Part shown: piece after piece, positions 41,647 to 51,008 of the stretch
Layout: each line of letters starts with the position of its first letter
Position numbering within the stretch: the stretch's first letter is position 1
Assembly (NCBI RefSeq): GCF_019931275.1
Contig: NZ_JAIOTY010000001.1
Coordinates: 186,001 to 250,000 of the forward strand
Source: Nitratidesulfovibrio sp. SRB-5
GTDB lineage: Bacteria; Desulfobacterota; Desulfovibrionia; Desulfovibrionales; Desulfovibrionaceae
Direction: 5' to 3'
DNA length: 64,000 bases
Notes under the pieces: generated by a model
What the model was told of the DNA's origin: nothing
What the model saw: only the letters and a program-made list of their open reading frames with translations
Database searches by the model: none
Made by a program: the position numbers and the translations under genes

Positions 41647-43211
41647 GCGCGTCCGCCACCGTATTGCTGCGTATTTTCACCGGCCCCCACGTGGGGGCTG
41701 AGGTCGTTTTGCCTGAAGGCGTCCATGTCGTCGGCACGGATGATTCGTGCGACATCATCCTGAGCGATGCGGCCCTGGCCGCGCGGCATGCCGCGCTGAC
41801 CGTGGCGGCGCGCGGGGAAGGGCCGGGTGCCGCGCCCGAAGTGCATGTGGCGCCTCTGGACGGCGCCGTGCGCGCGGGCGATGCGGAGATTCCGGCCCAG
41901 GGTGCCCCGCTGGCGGCGGGCACGGGCTGCTGGCTGGGCGATACCTGTCTTGCCTGGAACCGGCCCGGCGCCGAATGGGACGACGTGCTGGCCCGGCCCC
42001 GTGCGGGCGGCGAGGGCGGCGGACCCGTTGATGGCGCTTCGCAACCTTCCCCACCAGCCGAAGACCTTTCCGGCGGCGTCGCGCCCGGTGATGCCACTCC
42101 CGGCGCTCAGCCAGCGCCAACGAAGTCGCAGGATTCGCCCGCTGCGGATGCCCACGATGTTGGCGGCCTGACCCTGCCCGGCGGCACCGTTGCCGCTCCC
42201 CCACCCCGGCGTGGCAGATCCGTTGTGGCGGGGCTGCTGGCCCTGGTGTGCGCCGTCGCCATCGTCGTCACCGTTGAAACGCGCCCGCCAGCCCCCGCCG
42301 AACGCGTGGCCGCCGTGGAGGAAGCCCTGCGCGGAGCCGGGGTGACCAGCCTGGAGGTGGCCTCCGGCGACGGCGGCGTGGTGGTGCGCGGGCTGCTGGA
42401 CAACGACGGCCAGCGCGCCGCCGTGTGGAAGGTGGCACGGAACCTGCTGTATCCCGTCCAGATAGATGTGGCCGTCCGCGACGACGTGGTGCACGCGGTG
42501 CAGGCGGCCTTCAACAGCAGGGCACTGTATCCGGAGGTCGAGTTCATGGACGCGCAGTCCGCCGCACGGCAGCAGGGCGAAGCGCCTGCCCCCCTCAAGG
42601 TGGCTGGCTATGTCCGTGACGGGTTGGTGGAAGCCTGGGCCTTCAGCGCGCTGCGCGACGACGTGCCCAGTCTGCCCCCGGTGACCCGCGACATCCGCTA
42701 CGCCAGCGACGTTGCGCCCGTGCTCGACGGGCTTCTGGGCGGCGCGGGGCTGCGCCATGTGCAGGTGCGCTACCTGCCGGGCACCGTGGAACTGGCGGGC
42801 GACCTGGATGCGCGCCAGCGCGAACGGCTGGACGAGGTGCTGGCCTATGCCCGCGCCCATCTGGGGGTGCCCGTGCGTTTCGCGGTGGTGCGTGCCGCTC
42901 CGGTGGTGCAACCCGTGGCGGCGCAGTCGGGCGGGCGCCCGCAGCCTGCGCTGTCGGCAGTCTCCGGTCCGGCTGCGGCCTCCGATTCGGCGATGGCCGC
43001 CGCGCAGGCTGGCGACCCGCTGGAGGGATTGCAGGTGCGCGGCGTGACCCTGAACCCGTTGCGCTTCGTCACCATCGGCGACGGGCAGCGCATTTTCGAG
43101 GGCGGCATGCTGCCCGGCGGCTACGTGCTGGAGTCGATTTCCACAAAAGAACTGCATTTGCGCAAGGATGGACGTTCAACCACCTACCGGCTGCGAGGTA
43201 GCCATGAGTGA
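41643..43211 (+). CDS. sctD: T3SS inner-membrane ring protein SctD
   Basis: 522 residues; ATG overlaps the sctC stop. An FHA-like cytosolic domain (1-110; VLPEGVHVVGTDDSCDIILSDAALAARHAALTV without obvious phosphothreonine-binding pair), a Pro/Ala-rich linker, one membrane helix (about 193-214, VVAGLLALVCAVAIVVTVE) and a periplasmic part with BON/ring-building repeats. Connects the cytosolic sorting platform, via SctK, to SctJ and SctC. Longer than the usual 420 residues because of the linkers at 110-190 and 430-470. Confidence 0.9.
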   Translation: MSASATVLLRIFTGPHVGAEVVLPEGVHVVGTDDSCDIILSDAALAARHAALTVAARGEGPGAAPEVHVAPLDGAVRAGDAEIPAQGAPLAAGTGCWLGDTCLAWNRPGAEWDDVLARPRAGGEGGGPVDGASQPSPPAEDLSGGVAPGDATPGAQPAPTKSQDSPAADAHDVGGLTLPGGTVAAPPPRRGRSVVAGLLALVCAVAIVVTVETRPPAPAERVAAVEEALRGAGVTSLEVASGDGGVVVRGLLDNDGQRAAVWKVARNLLYPVQIDVAVRDDVVHAVQAAFNSRALYPEVEFMDAQSAARQQGEAPAPLKVAGYVRDGLVEAWAFSALRDDVPSLPPVTRDIRYASDVAPVLDGLLGGAGLRHVQVRYLPGTVELAGDLDARQRERLDEVLAYARAHLGVPVRFAVVRAAPVVQPVAAQSGGRPQPALSAVSGPAAASDSAMAAAQAGDPLEGLQVRGVTLNPLRFVTIGDGQRIFEGGMLPGGYVLESISTKELHLRKDGRSTTYRLRGSHE

Positions 43212-43422
43212 TGCATTCGTGTCGGCGTTCGATCTCGCCGACGACCCTTCGGGCAGCAAGGCCAAGGCCGTCGGCGAAGAACTGCTGACCATGGACATGT
43301 CGGTCAAGCGCGCCATGGACGCGGGCATGACCCCGGATGAAATGAAGGTGGCCCAGGCGGCCCGAGCCGCCGTGCAGGCCGCGCAACGCGTGGTGGAAGC
43401 GCTGTCGCGCACCGCCGGGTAA
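43204..43422 (+). CDS. YscE/EscE/SsaE-like co-chaperone of the needle subunit
   Basis: 72 residues from the ATG at 43204, overlapping the sctD stop by 8 bp. Small, helical (LTMDMSVKRAMDAGMTPDEMK, AARAAVQAAQRVVEAL). It directly precedes the needle gene, and a YscG-like TPR gene follows; this three-gene order (E-F-G) is that of Yersinia, where YscE and YscG together keep YscF soluble. The call depends on this context. Confidence 0.75.
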   Translation: MSDAFVSAFDLADDPSGSKAKAVGEELLTMDMSVKRAMDAGMTPDEMKVAQAARAAVQAAQRVVEALSRTAG

Positions 43423-43438
43423 CCACACGGAGGCAGTC

Positions 43439-43693
43439 ATGAACATAGGCAACAAGGCGCCCGGTCTCGATCTTGGCAGCATGTTCCAGACGGGCGTGAA
43501 CAGTATCGGCGACAAGGGCAAGGAACTCCAGGCCCGCATGGAAAACCTGATGAGTCAGGATCAGGTCAGCCCGGAAGACATGATGCAGATCCAGTTCGAG
43601 ATGGGTCAGTACAATGCCGCGCTGGAAGCCCTTTCGTCGGTCACCAAGAGCATGACCGACATGCTGAAGAGCCTGTCGCAGCGCACCGGCTAG
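43439..43693 (+). CDS. sctF: T3SS needle subunit SctF
   Basis: 84 residues, like YscF/MxiH/PrgI in size. Two helices joined by a Pro-containing turn (LMSQDQVSPEDMMQIQFEMGQYNAALEALSS broken at SPED), then SVTKSMTDMLKSLSQRTG at the end. Polymerises as a hollow needle. GGAGG lies upstream of the ATG at 43439. Confidence 0.93.
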   Translation: MNIGNKAPGLDLGSMFQTGVNSIGDKGKELQARMENLMSQDQVSPEDMMQIQFEMGQYNAALEALSSVTKSMTDMLKSLSQRTG

Positions 43694-43735
43694 GGTCTGC
43701 TTTCGGATCGCTCCCGTCGCACAAAGGAGAAACCA

Positions 43736-44101
43736 ATGTTTTCGGATGCCGAGATCAAACGGCTGCTCGACGTGGCCAACGCGGGTTGCCATCATGGCCG
43801 GGTGGCGGAAGCCCGCCAGGTCTACGAAGGCGTGCTGGCCGTGAAGCCGGGCTTTCTGCCCGCGCGCATCGGGCAGGCCCTCAGCCACGTGGTGGTCAAC
43901 GAGTTCGAGGAAGCGGAACGCATCATCATGGATGACGTGCTGAAGGCCGCGCCCGACGATGCCGAGGCGCGGGCGTTGCTGGGCCTGTCGTACCTGCTGT
44001 CCGGACGCGGTGACGAGGCCGCGGAACTACTGCGGGCCGTGTCCGACGTTGATGGCCCCGCAGGCGAGATGGCGCGCGGGCTGCTGGCGCAGGCAGGCTA
44101 G
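43736..44101 (+). CDS. YscG-like TPR chaperone of the needle subunit
   Basis: 121 residues, TPR repeats (VAEARQVYEGVLAVKPGFLPARIGQALSHV; ARALLGLSYLLSGRGDEAAELLRAV). Position after sctF and size match YscG (115 aa), which wraps the C-terminal helix of the needle subunit with YscE. AAAGGAG ribosome site. Confidence 0.82.
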   Translation: MFSDAEIKRLLDVANAGCHHGRVAEARQVYEGVLAVKPGFLPARIGQALSHVVVNEFEEAERIIMDDVLKAAPDDAEARALLGLSYLLSGRGDEAAELLRAVSDVDGPAGEMARGLLAQAG

Positions 44102-44187
44102 CCGTCCGGCTCCGGCGTTCGCGGTGCGCGCCCTCTTGATGGGGGGCGCCTCCGTGGGCGGCTCCGGAAGTGGATGCGGAGGCGCAC

Positions 44188-44943
44188 GTGGACATCGCGG
44201 GCATTGGCGCATCGCCCAGCCGGTTGCTTGAGGCGCTGGAAAAGCTGGGAGTGTCGCAGGGGGCAGAACTGCGCAGCCCCGGTGGCCCTTCCGGCATGCC
44301 CGACGCCGAACTGGTGCGGGCTTTCCTGGAGGCGCTGGAAGGGCCGGGCGCAGGGCCGGGCGAAGGCCTGGGCGGTGACGCCGCCACCGGCGGCCAGCCG
44401 TTTGCCGAAAGCGGCGCGGGGCAGGGGGGCCAGCTTGGCCAGCCTGCGGTGCCGGGGGCGGAAGGCCCGGCCAGTCTGGCAGATCCGGATGCGGCTGTCC
44501 GCCTTGACGATGCCGGGGCAGCCATCCGTCCCGTGGACGATCCGTCCCGGGCAGCATCGCCGGACGGGACGCGCGGCGTGCCCGAGCGCATCGACGGCGT
44601 GCAGGATGCGCCCCCCGCCGAAGCAGGGGGGCTGCGCGACGGCGCGGGACAGGTGGAACGCGCCGGACGGGCGGAACAGGCGGGACAGATAGAACAGGCG
44701 GAACGGGCCGGAACATCCGGACCGGAGGCCGCGCGGGGCGCGGATGCCCCGGCCACGCCGGACGGGCAACTGCGCGAGGTGGCGCAACTGCTCGACCGGG
44801 TAGCCAGCGGGCAGGCCACGCCGACGGAACTGTACCGGCTGCAATACATGGTGGGAATGCTGCGCGTGCAGGCATCCAGCGGGGTGCAGGTTTCGCAGCA
44901 GGGTTCGCAAGGTATGGAAGCGCTGCTCAGACAGCAGGGATGA
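44188..44943 (+). CDS. sctI: T3SS inner rod protein SctI with long N-terminal extension
   Basis: 251 residues if translation begins at the GTG at 44188, chosen because GGAGG (44178-44182) is 5 bp upstream; GTG 44170 is in the same frame but has no such site. Only the last 60 residues resemble the YscI/PrgJ family (REVAQLLDRVASGQATPTELYRLQYMVGML and VQVSQQGSQGMEALLRQ are its typical segments). The middle, about 120 residues, is Ala/Gly/Glu/Asp-rich and probably disordered; normal rod proteins have 80-140 residues. The rod links the SctRST gate to the needle. Confidence 0.82.
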   Translation: MDIAGIGASPSRLLEALEKLGVSQGAELRSPGGPSGMPDAELVRAFLEALEGPGAGPGEGLGGDAATGGQPFAESGAGQGGQLGQPAVPGAEGPASLADPDAAVRLDDAGAAIRPVDDPSRAASPDGTRGVPERIDGVQDAPPAEAGGLRDGAGQVERAGRAEQAGQIEQAERAGTSGPEAARGADAPATPDGQLREVAQLLDRVASGQATPTELYRLQYMVGMLRVQASSGVQVSQQGSQGMEALLRQQG

Positions 44944-44962
44944 TGCACCACGGAGAAAGGGC

Positions 44963-45796
44963 ATGAACGGATGGCGCGGCATGTTACACCAGGCCCCGCG
45001 CGGGTTGCGCAACGCGGCACTGGCCGTATTTCTGCTCATGCTGCTGACGGGCTGCAAGGCGGAACTGTACAAGGGGCTGAACGAGGAACAGGCCAACACC
45101 ATGCTGGCCACCCTGCTGCGGCACGGCGTACCCGCCGAAAAGCTGGCGGCGGGCAAGGAAGGCTACGCCCTTTCGGTGGAGCGCGACCAGATCGTGCGGG
45201 CGCTGGAAATCCTGCGTGAAAACAGCCTGCCCCGCGAGCAGTACCAGAACCTCGGCAAGGTCTTTTCCGGCGACGGCATGATCGCCTCGCCCTCCGAGGA
45301 AAAGGCGCGCCTTGCCTACGCCATTTCCCAGGAACTTTCCGATACCTTCTCGCGCATCGACGGGGTGCTCACCGCGCGCGTGCACGTGGTGCTGGCCAGC
45401 AGCGAAACGGCGTCCGAGACCAGGGTGCCCGCGTCGGCGGCGGTGTTCCTGCGCCACGGGCCGGAATCGCCGGTGGTCAATCTGATCCCGAAGATTCGTG
45501 AACTGGCGGCCAAGGCGGTGCCGGGGCTGGACTACGAAAGGGTTTCGGTCATGCTGGTGCCGGTGCGTGAAACCGTCACCGTGCCCATGCAGCAGGGGGC
45601 GACGCTGTTCGGCATGCCCCTGCCGTCGGAAAGCGGGCCGTCGTACCTGCTGGTTGCGGCGGGTGTGACCCTGCTGGCGGCCCTGGCCGGGTTGGCGTTT
45701 GCCGGGGCGCGCACCGGGCTCATCGCCTTTGGCGCGCGGCGTTCCGCGTCGGGCGATGCCCGCGCGGCCCGTGGGCCACAGGGCGGACAGGGCTAG
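44963..45796 (+). CDS. sctJ: T3SS inner ring lipoprotein SctJ
   Basis: 277 residues; FliF/YscJ family. Lipobox LLTGCK (Cys31), two ring-building motifs (ELYKGLNEEQANTMLATLLRHG; LAYAISQELSDTFSRIDGVLTARVHVVL), SAAVFLRH, PKIRELAAKAVPGLDYERVSV, then a C-terminal membrane helix (about 228-252) and a short basic tail. Makes the periplasmic ring with SctD. Confidence 0.95.
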   Translation: MNGWRGMLHQAPRGLRNAALAVFLLMLLTGCKAELYKGLNEEQANTMLATLLRHGVPAEKLAAGKEGYALSVERDQIVRALEILRENSLPREQYQNLGKVFSGDGMIASPSEEKARLAYAISQELSDTFSRIDGVLTARVHVVLASSETASETRVPASAAVFLRHGPESPVVNLIPKIRELAAKAVPGLDYERVSVMLVPVRETVTVPMQQGATLFGMPLPSESGPSYLLVAAGVTLLAALAGLAFAGARTGLIAFGARRSASGDARAARGPQGGQG

Positions 45797-45805
45797 GGCG
45801 CGACC

Positions 45806-46543
45806 ATGCACAAGGGCTTCTTTCTCGACGTGCTGCGGCGCAAGCCCGTGCTGTTCGCCGCCATAATGGCGTTCAACGCGCGGGACGGCGCCGTTGGCGA
45901 CGGGGATGCCCTGGGCCTGCTGCATGCGGCGGTTCCCGGCGCGGGGGACGGCCTGCTGCGTTCGCCGCGCGTGCGGCGCTGGCTGGATCGTTCATCCGGG
46001 CCCGAAAGCCCGTCCGGCCCCGCGCCGTTCTGGGACTTTGCCGAGGAATCGCGGCGCATGGCCCTGCTGGATGCGGACGAGGCGGCACGGCTGGCGCTGT
46101 TTTTCGGCACGGCGCTGCATGCGCCGGATTTCTCGCGGCTGGTGCGCCGCGACGACGTGCTGGCCCTGCGCGCGGAACTGGGCGCGGACCTGTACGCCTA
46201 TGGCCTGCAACGGGGGCGCTACCAGCTTGGCGGCGTGCGGCGGCACTTTGCCCCGCTGCGCGAGGCGGAACGCACCGGGTCGGGCCTTGCCGGACGCATC
46301 CGCGAGGACGGCGCCCGTGCCCTTGCCCTGTGCGCCGACGCCTGGCCCGATGCGCTGCGCGCGCGCCTGACGTGGCCCGCTGACCTGCTGGTGCCTTCCG
46401 GCCCCGGTATTTCCCATGACTTCGGCGCGGCGGACGCGCCCGTGGACGACCATGGACAGGCCGCGTGGCGCGGCGTGTGGTTCGGCCTCAGGAAGCTGCT
46501 TTTGAAGGAGGTTGGACCGCAATGGGCGCCCTGTTTCGACTGA
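45806..46543 (+). CDS. sctK: T3SS sorting platform adaptor SctK
   Basis: 245 residues between sctJ and sctL, the normal place of YscK. The family is very divergent; supporting points are size, an Arg/Leu-rich helical character, the [22 protein letters not shown] segment and the C-terminal [11 protein letters not shown]. It links SctD to SctQ/SctL under the ring. The end overlaps sctL by 22 bp. Confidence 0.8.
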   Translation: MHKGFFLDVLRRKPVLFAAIMAFNARDGAVGDGDALGLLHAAVPGAGDGLLRSPRVRRWLDRSSGPESPSGPAPFWDFAEESRRMALLDADEAARLALFFGTALHAPDFSRLVRRDDVLALRAELGADLYAYGLQRGRYQLGGVRRHFAPLREAERTGSGLAGRIREDGARALALCADAWPDALRARLTWPADLLVPSGPGISHDFGAADAPVDDHGQAAWRGVWFGLRKLLLKEVGPQWAPCFD

Positions 46544-47139
46544 ATGCCAACGCCGTGACCCCGGCACCCGGCCAACGCGTGTTGAAGGCCGCCGACGCGG
46601 CCCTGCTGCACGAGGCGCAGGACATCCTGGAAGCCGCCCGCGCGCGCGCCACCGAACTGGAACTGGCGGCACGGCAGGCCTACGACCGCCGGGTGGAGGA
46701 AGGCTACCGCGACGGACTGGAGCAGGGGCGGCTGGAACATGCCGAAAAACTGCTGGAAACGATCATGTCGTCGGTGGAATTCATCGAGGGCATCGAGGCA
46801 ACCGTGGTCCGCGTGGTGACGGAGGCGGTGCGCAAGGTCATTGGCGACCTTGGCGACGACGAGCGCATCGTGCGCATCGTGCGCACCGCGCTGGTGGCCG
46901 TGCGCAGCCAGCAGCGGGTGGTGGTGCGCGTGGCCCCGGCGGACGAGCGCGCCGTGACCGAAGCACTTGGGGCCATGCTGCAATCCGCGCCCGGCTCCGC
47001 CAGCTTTCTCGACGTGGTGGCCGACCCCCGCCTGGAGCGCGGGGCCTGCCTGCTGGAAAGCGAACTGGGCGTGGTGGACGCCAGCCTGGAAACCCAGCTG
47101 AAGGCCCTGGAGAACGCGTTTCATGCCAAGATCCGCTAA
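46522..47139 (+). CDS. sctL: T3SS ATPase stator SctL
   Basis: 205 residues from the ATG at 46522, with AAGGAGG nearby. FliH/YscL family: an N-terminal coiled coil ([20 protein letters not shown] ... [19 protein letters not shown]) and a C-terminal domain like the V-ATPase E subunit ([42 protein letters not shown]). Dimers hold the SctN hexamer to SctQ. Confidence 0.92.
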   Translation: MGALFRLNANAVTPAPGQRVLKAADAALLHEAQDILEAARARATELELAARQAYDRRVEEGYRDGLEQGRLEHAEKLLETIMSSVEFIEGIEATVVRVVTEAVRKVIGDLGDDERIVRIVRTALVAVRSQQRVVVRVAPADERAVTEALGAMLQSAPGSASFLDVVADPRLERGACLLESELGVVDASLETQLKALENAFHAKIR

Positions 47140-47186
47140 CCGCGCCCGCGTGGCGCGCGCCCTGCCTGCCGCAGCGGGAGGCCGCC

Positions 47187-48503
47187 ATGGCCTTTGAGTA
47201 CATCGGATCCCTGCTGGAAGAGGCCGTGCACAGCGGCCCCACGGTAGAGGTGCGCGGCCGCGTGGAGCAGGTGGTGGGCACCATCATCCGGGCCGTGGTG
47301 CCCGGCGTGAAGGTGGGCGAGTTGTGCATCCTGCGCAACCCGTGGGAAAACTGGACCCTGCGGGCCGAGGTGGTGGGCTTCGTCAAGCAGGTGGCCCTGC
47401 TGACCCCCCTGGGCGACCTGCAAGGGGTGTCACCGGCCACGGAGGTCATACCCACCGGCGAAATCCTGTCCATACCCGTGGGCGAAGACCTGCTGGGCCG
47501 CGTGCTGGACGGACTGGGCGAACCCATGGACGGCGGCCCGCCCCTGAAGCCGCGCACCCGCTATCCCGTCTATGCCCAGCCGCCCAACCCCATGCAGCGG
47601 CGCATCATCGACCGGCCCATCTCCCTTGGCCTGCGCGTGCTGGACGGGGTGCTCACCTGCGGCGAAGGGCAGCGCATGGGCATTTTCGCGGCGGCGGGCG
47701 GCGGCAAGAGCACGCTGCTGTCCAGCATCATCAAGGGCTGTTCGGCGGATGTGTGCGTGCTGGCCCTTATCGGCGAACGTGGCCGCGAAGTGCGCGAGTT
47801 CATAGAACACGATCTGGGGCCTGAAGGCCGCAAGAAGGCGGTGCTGGTGGTTTCCACCTCGGACAGGTCGTCCATGGAACGCCTGAAGGCCGCCTATACC
47901 GCCACGGCCATTGCCGAATATTTTCGCGACCAGCGCCGCAGTGTCTTGCTCATGATGGATTCCGTGACCCGCTTTGGTCGCGCCCAGCGCGAGATAGGCC
48001 TTGCCGCGGGCGAACCGCCCACGCGGCGCGGTTTTCCGCCGTCGGTGTTTTCCACCCTGCCGCGCCTCATGGAGCGGGCGGGCAATTCGGACAAGGGGTC
48101 CATCACCGCGCTGTACACCGTGCTGGTGGAAGGCGACGACATGACGGAGCCCATCGCCGACGAAACCCGGTCCATCCTCGACGGGCACATCGTGCTTTCG
48201 CGCAAGCTGGCCGCCGCCAACCACTATCCGGCCATCGACGTGCAGGCCAGCGTCAGCCGCGTCATGAACGCCATCGTGGACAAGGAGCACAAGGCCGCTG
48301 CGCAAAAGCTGCGCAAGGTGCTGGCCAAGTACGCCGAAGTGGAGCTGCTGGTGCAGATCGGCGAGTACAAGCGCGGGTCGGACAAGGAAGCGGACGAGGC
48401 GCTGGACCGGGTGGCCGCGGTCAACGCCTTCCTGCGCCAGGGACTGGACGAGCGCAGCGGGTTCGACGACACGCTGGCCGCCCTGCGCAAGGTGGTGGAA
48501 TAG
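47187..48503 (+). CDS. sctN: T3SS ATPase SctN
   Basis: 438 residues, FliI/YscN family. Walker [10 protein letters not shown] (about 168-176), [16 protein letters not shown], Walker [11 protein letters not shown], the [18 protein letters not shown] segment, and the C-terminal [19 protein letters not shown]. Hydrolyses ATP to release chaperones and unfold cargo at the export gate. The ATG at 47187 has GGGAGG upstream. Confidence 0.97.
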   Translation: MAFEYIGSLLEEAVHSGPTVEVRGRVEQVVGTIIRAVVPGVKVGELCILRNPWENWTLRAEVVGFVKQVALLTPLGDLQGVSPATEVIPTGEILSIPVGEDLLGRVLDGLGEPMDGGPPLKPRTRYPVYAQPPNPMQRRIIDRPISLGLRVLDGVLTCGEGQRMGIFAAAGGGKSTLLSSIIKGCSADVCVLALIGERGREVREFIEHDLGPEGRKKAVLVVSTSDRSSMERLKAAYTATAIAEYFRDQRRSVLLMMDSVTRFGRAQREIGLAAGEPPTRRGFPPSVFSTLPRLMERAGNSDKGSITALYTVLVEGDDMTEPIADETRSILDGHIVLSRKLAAANHYPAIDVQASVSRVMNAIVDKEHKAAAQKLRKVLAKYAEVELLVQIGEYKRGSDKEADEALDRVAAVNAFLRQGLDERSGFDDTLAALRKVVE

Positions 48504-48506
48504 TTC

Positions 48507-49010
48507 GTGGCAACGCCCTATCCGTTGCAGCCGCTGCTGAACGTGCGCCACTTTCGCGAGAACGGGGCGCGCAACGCCCTGATGACGGCGGAAGGCGTGC
48601 TGCGCGATGCGATGCAGGCCGCGGAGGACCGCCGTGCCGAACTGGAGCGCTATCGCGCCTGGCGGCCCGGCGAGGAAGAACGCCGCTACGATGCCATCAT
48701 GGGCACGTCCATGGCCATGGAGGACCTTGACCGGTTCAAGGCGGGTCTGGCGGCGCTGGCGCAGGCGGAATTGCGGCACGAACAGGCCGTGGCCGACGCC
48801 GACCGCCGCGTGGAGGAATGCCGCAAGGCCGTGGCCGATGCGCGCGCCGCCGTGGCCAAGGCCCGGCGCGAGGTGGCCAAGATAGCGGCGCACAAGGACA
48901 TCTGGAGCGAGGAGATGCGCCGCGAGACCGAACGGCTGGCGGACATCGAAATGGAAGAGTTCAAGGCCGTGCCCGTGACCACGTCGGACGACGATGACGG
49001 GATGGCGTGA
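48507..49010 (+). CDS. sctO: T3SS central stalk protein SctO
   Basis: 167 residues from a GTG, 3 bp after sctN. Almost entirely two long antiparallel helices rich in Ala/Arg/Glu (LRDAMQAAEDRRAELERYRA; RVEECRKAVADARAAVAKARREVAKI), the FliJ/YscO pattern, with an acidic tail (TTSDDDDGMA). Sits inside the SctN hexamer and touches SctV. Confidence 0.9.
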   Translation: MATPYPLQPLLNVRHFRENGARNALMTAEGVLRDAMQAAEDRRAELERYRAWRPGEEERRYDAIMGTSMAMEDLDRFKAGLAALAQAELRHEQAVADADRRVEECRKAVADARAAVAKARREVAKIAAHKDIWSEEMRRETERLADIEMEEFKAVPVTTSDDDDGMA

Positions 49011-49021
49011 CGGAGAGCACC

Positions 49022-49795
49022 ATGGCCGATTTTCTGAAAGTGGATGCAGGCAGGCTGGCCGAGGCGGCCGCCGCCCAGGCAGGCGCGCAGGGTGCGGCCG
49101 GACGGCGTGATGCGCCGCCGCAGGAGCGCGACGTGGACGCCTTCGACCGGGCCATGGGTGATACCCGGGACGGTCAGCCCGGCTCCGGCGTGTCCGGTGA
49201 CCGGGGTGACCGGGACGCATCGGGCGACAGGCGGGTTGCCGGTCGCAATCAGGACGACCGCAGGAATTCCGAACAGGGCGGCAAGGGCGGCGACGACATC
49301 GACCAGATGGACGACGGGGTGTCCGCATCGCCGTTCCAGTTGCTGGGCGGGGCCATGGAAGGGATGCTCCGCCGCGTCGGCCCCGACGGGGCCGATGGCG
49401 CACAGGCCGCCGCGCAGGCTTCCGCCCCCGCCGACCCCGCCGACATGGACGGGCTGACCTCCTCGCTGGTCGAGCGCATTCTGGTCTCCACGCCCGAATC
49501 GGGCGGCAACGAGGTGCGCATCCTGCTGGGCGACGCCCTGCCCGGCACCGAAATTCGCATGACCCGAGGCCCCGACGGCATGCTCATGGTCGATCTGGCC
49601 ACCGACGACGCCAACTCGTTCCAGACCCTGGTGGCCGCCCGCGCAGAGCTGAAGGCCCGGCTGGACCAGCTGGAAAAGGGCGGCGTGCGGGTGGAGGTGA
49701 CGGACAACGCCCGGCAGGACGACGGCAACGCCGACCGCAGGTCGGCGGGCTACATGGACTACGACCCGGACAACCAGAGAGGACGGCGTGGCTGA
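49022..49795 (+). CDS. sctP: T3SS needle-length regulator SctP
   Basis: 257 residues from the ATG at 49022 (GGAGAGC upstream). The first 120 residues are Gly/Asp/Arg-rich and disordered (the ruler part), followed by a folded C-terminal domain (VRILLGDALPGTEIRMTRGPDGMLMVDLATDD) which matches the substrate-switch (T3S4/FliK-like) domain that acts on SctU. Position between sctO and sctQ is canonical. Rather short for a ruler. Confidence 0.82.
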   Translation: MADFLKVDAGRLAEAAAAQAGAQGAAGRRDAPPQERDVDAFDRAMGDTRDGQPGSGVSGDRGDRDASGDRRVAGRNQDDRRNSEQGGKGGDDIDQMDDGVSASPFQLLGGAMEGMLRRVGPDGADGAQAAAQASAPADPADMDGLTSSLVERILVSTPESGGNEVRILLGDALPGTEIRMTRGPDGMLMVDLATDDANSFQTLVAARAELKARLDQLEKGGVRVEVTDNARQDDGNADRRSAGYMDYDPDNQRGRRG

Positions 49796-51008
49796 ACACC
49801 TGCACCAACCCGAGGCCGCCGCGCCACAACCCTTTGCGGCCCACCCGCTGGCGCCGGGCGCGGCGCGGCTGCTCAACGTGCTGTGCACCCGCAGCCAGCC
49901 GTGGCCGGTTGCCGTGGGGCTGGCCGCCTGTCGCCTTTCCGTGCCGGTGCTGCCGCCGGAAGCCCCCGCGTCGGAGTACGGCCTGCGGGTACGCTGCGGC
50001 GGACATGCCTGGAGGCTGGACGTGGGGCCGGGGCTGCCGCTGGGGCTGCACCCGGCACTGGCGCAGGCCGCCGCCGCCGCCCTGCCAGAAGAGGTACGGC
50101 TGGCGGTGGTGGAACTGCTGGCCGCGCCGCTGGCGGAGGCGCTGGGGCGCTTTCTCGGCACGTCGGTGACGTGTGAGGCCCTTGCCGGTGACAGTGACGC
50201 CGAGGCCGCGCAACCTGCCGGGGATCTGCCCTGCCGGGTGGGCCTGCTGCTGGAGGTGCCCGGCGATGACGGCGGGCACACGCCCGTGCCCCTGACCCTG
50301 CATCTTTCCGACGCCGCGTCGGCCATGCTGGCCGAACAGTGCCTGCGCCTGCCGCAGCGGCACGAGGCGCGCGGCCACCTGCCGGTTGACGCCGTGGTGG
50401 AGGCCGGGCGCATGTGCCTTGCCGCCGCAGAACTGGCCGACCTTGCCCCCGGCGACATCCTGCTGCCCGACGACTATCCGGCCCACCGGGGCCGCCTGAC
50501 CCTTGCCGTTACGGACCCCGCAGGTCCGGCCCAGGCCAAGGCCCCGACCCTGACCGTGCCGTGCGCCGTGGCCGATGGCCGGGCCACCGTGCTGGACATC
50601 GTGCGCAACGACGCAACCCCCATGGAGACCACCATGTCTGATACCACGCCCACCCCCCAACCCGACGGCACCCCGGCGGCGGATGCCGCCTCAGATGCGG
50701 CAGGTTCCGCAGCGGCAGCCGGAGCGCCAGCAGCGGAAGGGACCTCTGCGGCAGCCGCCACGTCCATCGACGTGAACGCCCTTGGCGTGACCGTGGTGTT
50801 CGAACTGGAGCGCCGCCCCATGACCGTGGGCGACCTTGCCGCGCTGGCCCCCGGCTACACCTTTGCCTTGGGGGCCGACCCGCTGGGCCCGGTCACCCTG
50901 ACCGTGGGCGGCAGGGCCGTGGGCACGGGCCGCCTGGTGGACCTTGGCGGCACGCTGGGCGTGCAGGTGCTGCGCATGGGCCAGGCTGGGGAGGGTGACA
51001 GGCCGTGA
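49788..51008 (+). CDS. sctQ: T3SS cytosolic ring protein SctQ
   Basis: 406 residues from GTG 49788 (AGAGAGGA upstream), overlapping sctP by 8 bp. N-terminal domain, a first SPOA-like region (about 200-265, ELADLAPGDILLPDD), an Ala/Pro/Thr-rich linker, and a C-terminal SPOA domain (VTVVFELERRPMTVGDLAALAPGYTFALG ... VDLGGTLGVQVLRM split here). YscQ/SpaO family; forms the pods of the sorting platform with SctK and SctL. An internal start for the C-terminal SPOA domain is predicted within the gene. Confidence 0.92.
   Translation: MAEHLHQPEAAAPQPFAAHPLAPGAARLLNVLCTRSQPWPVAVGLAACRLSVPVLPPEAPASEYGLRVRCGGHAWRLDVGPGLPLGLHPALAQAAAAALPEEVRLAVVELLAAPLAEALGRFLGTSVTCEALAGDSDAEAAQPAGDLPCRVGLLLEVPGDDGGHTPVPLTLHLSDAASAMLAEQCLRLPQRHEARGHLPVDAVVEAGRMCLAAAELADLAPGDILLPDDYPAHRGRLTLAVTDPAGPAQAKAPTLTVPCAVADGRATVLDIVRNDATPMETTMSDTTPTPQPDGTPAADAASDAAGSAAAAGAPAAEGTSAAAATSIDVNALGVTVVFELERRPMTVGDLAALAPGYTFALGADPLGPVTLTVGGRAVGTGRLVDLGGTLGVQVLRMGQAGEGDRP
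50624..50636 (+). promoter_or_regulatory. internal ribosome site and start for a short SctQ product
   Basis: GGAG at 50624-50627 is six bases before an in-frame ATG at 50634, in the linker of sctQ. Translation from there would give a 124-residue SPOA-domain product ending with sctQ at 51008. Ysc, SPI-1 and SPI-2 systems make such a short SctQ from an internal start, and it assembles with the full-length protein. Confidence 0.6.
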
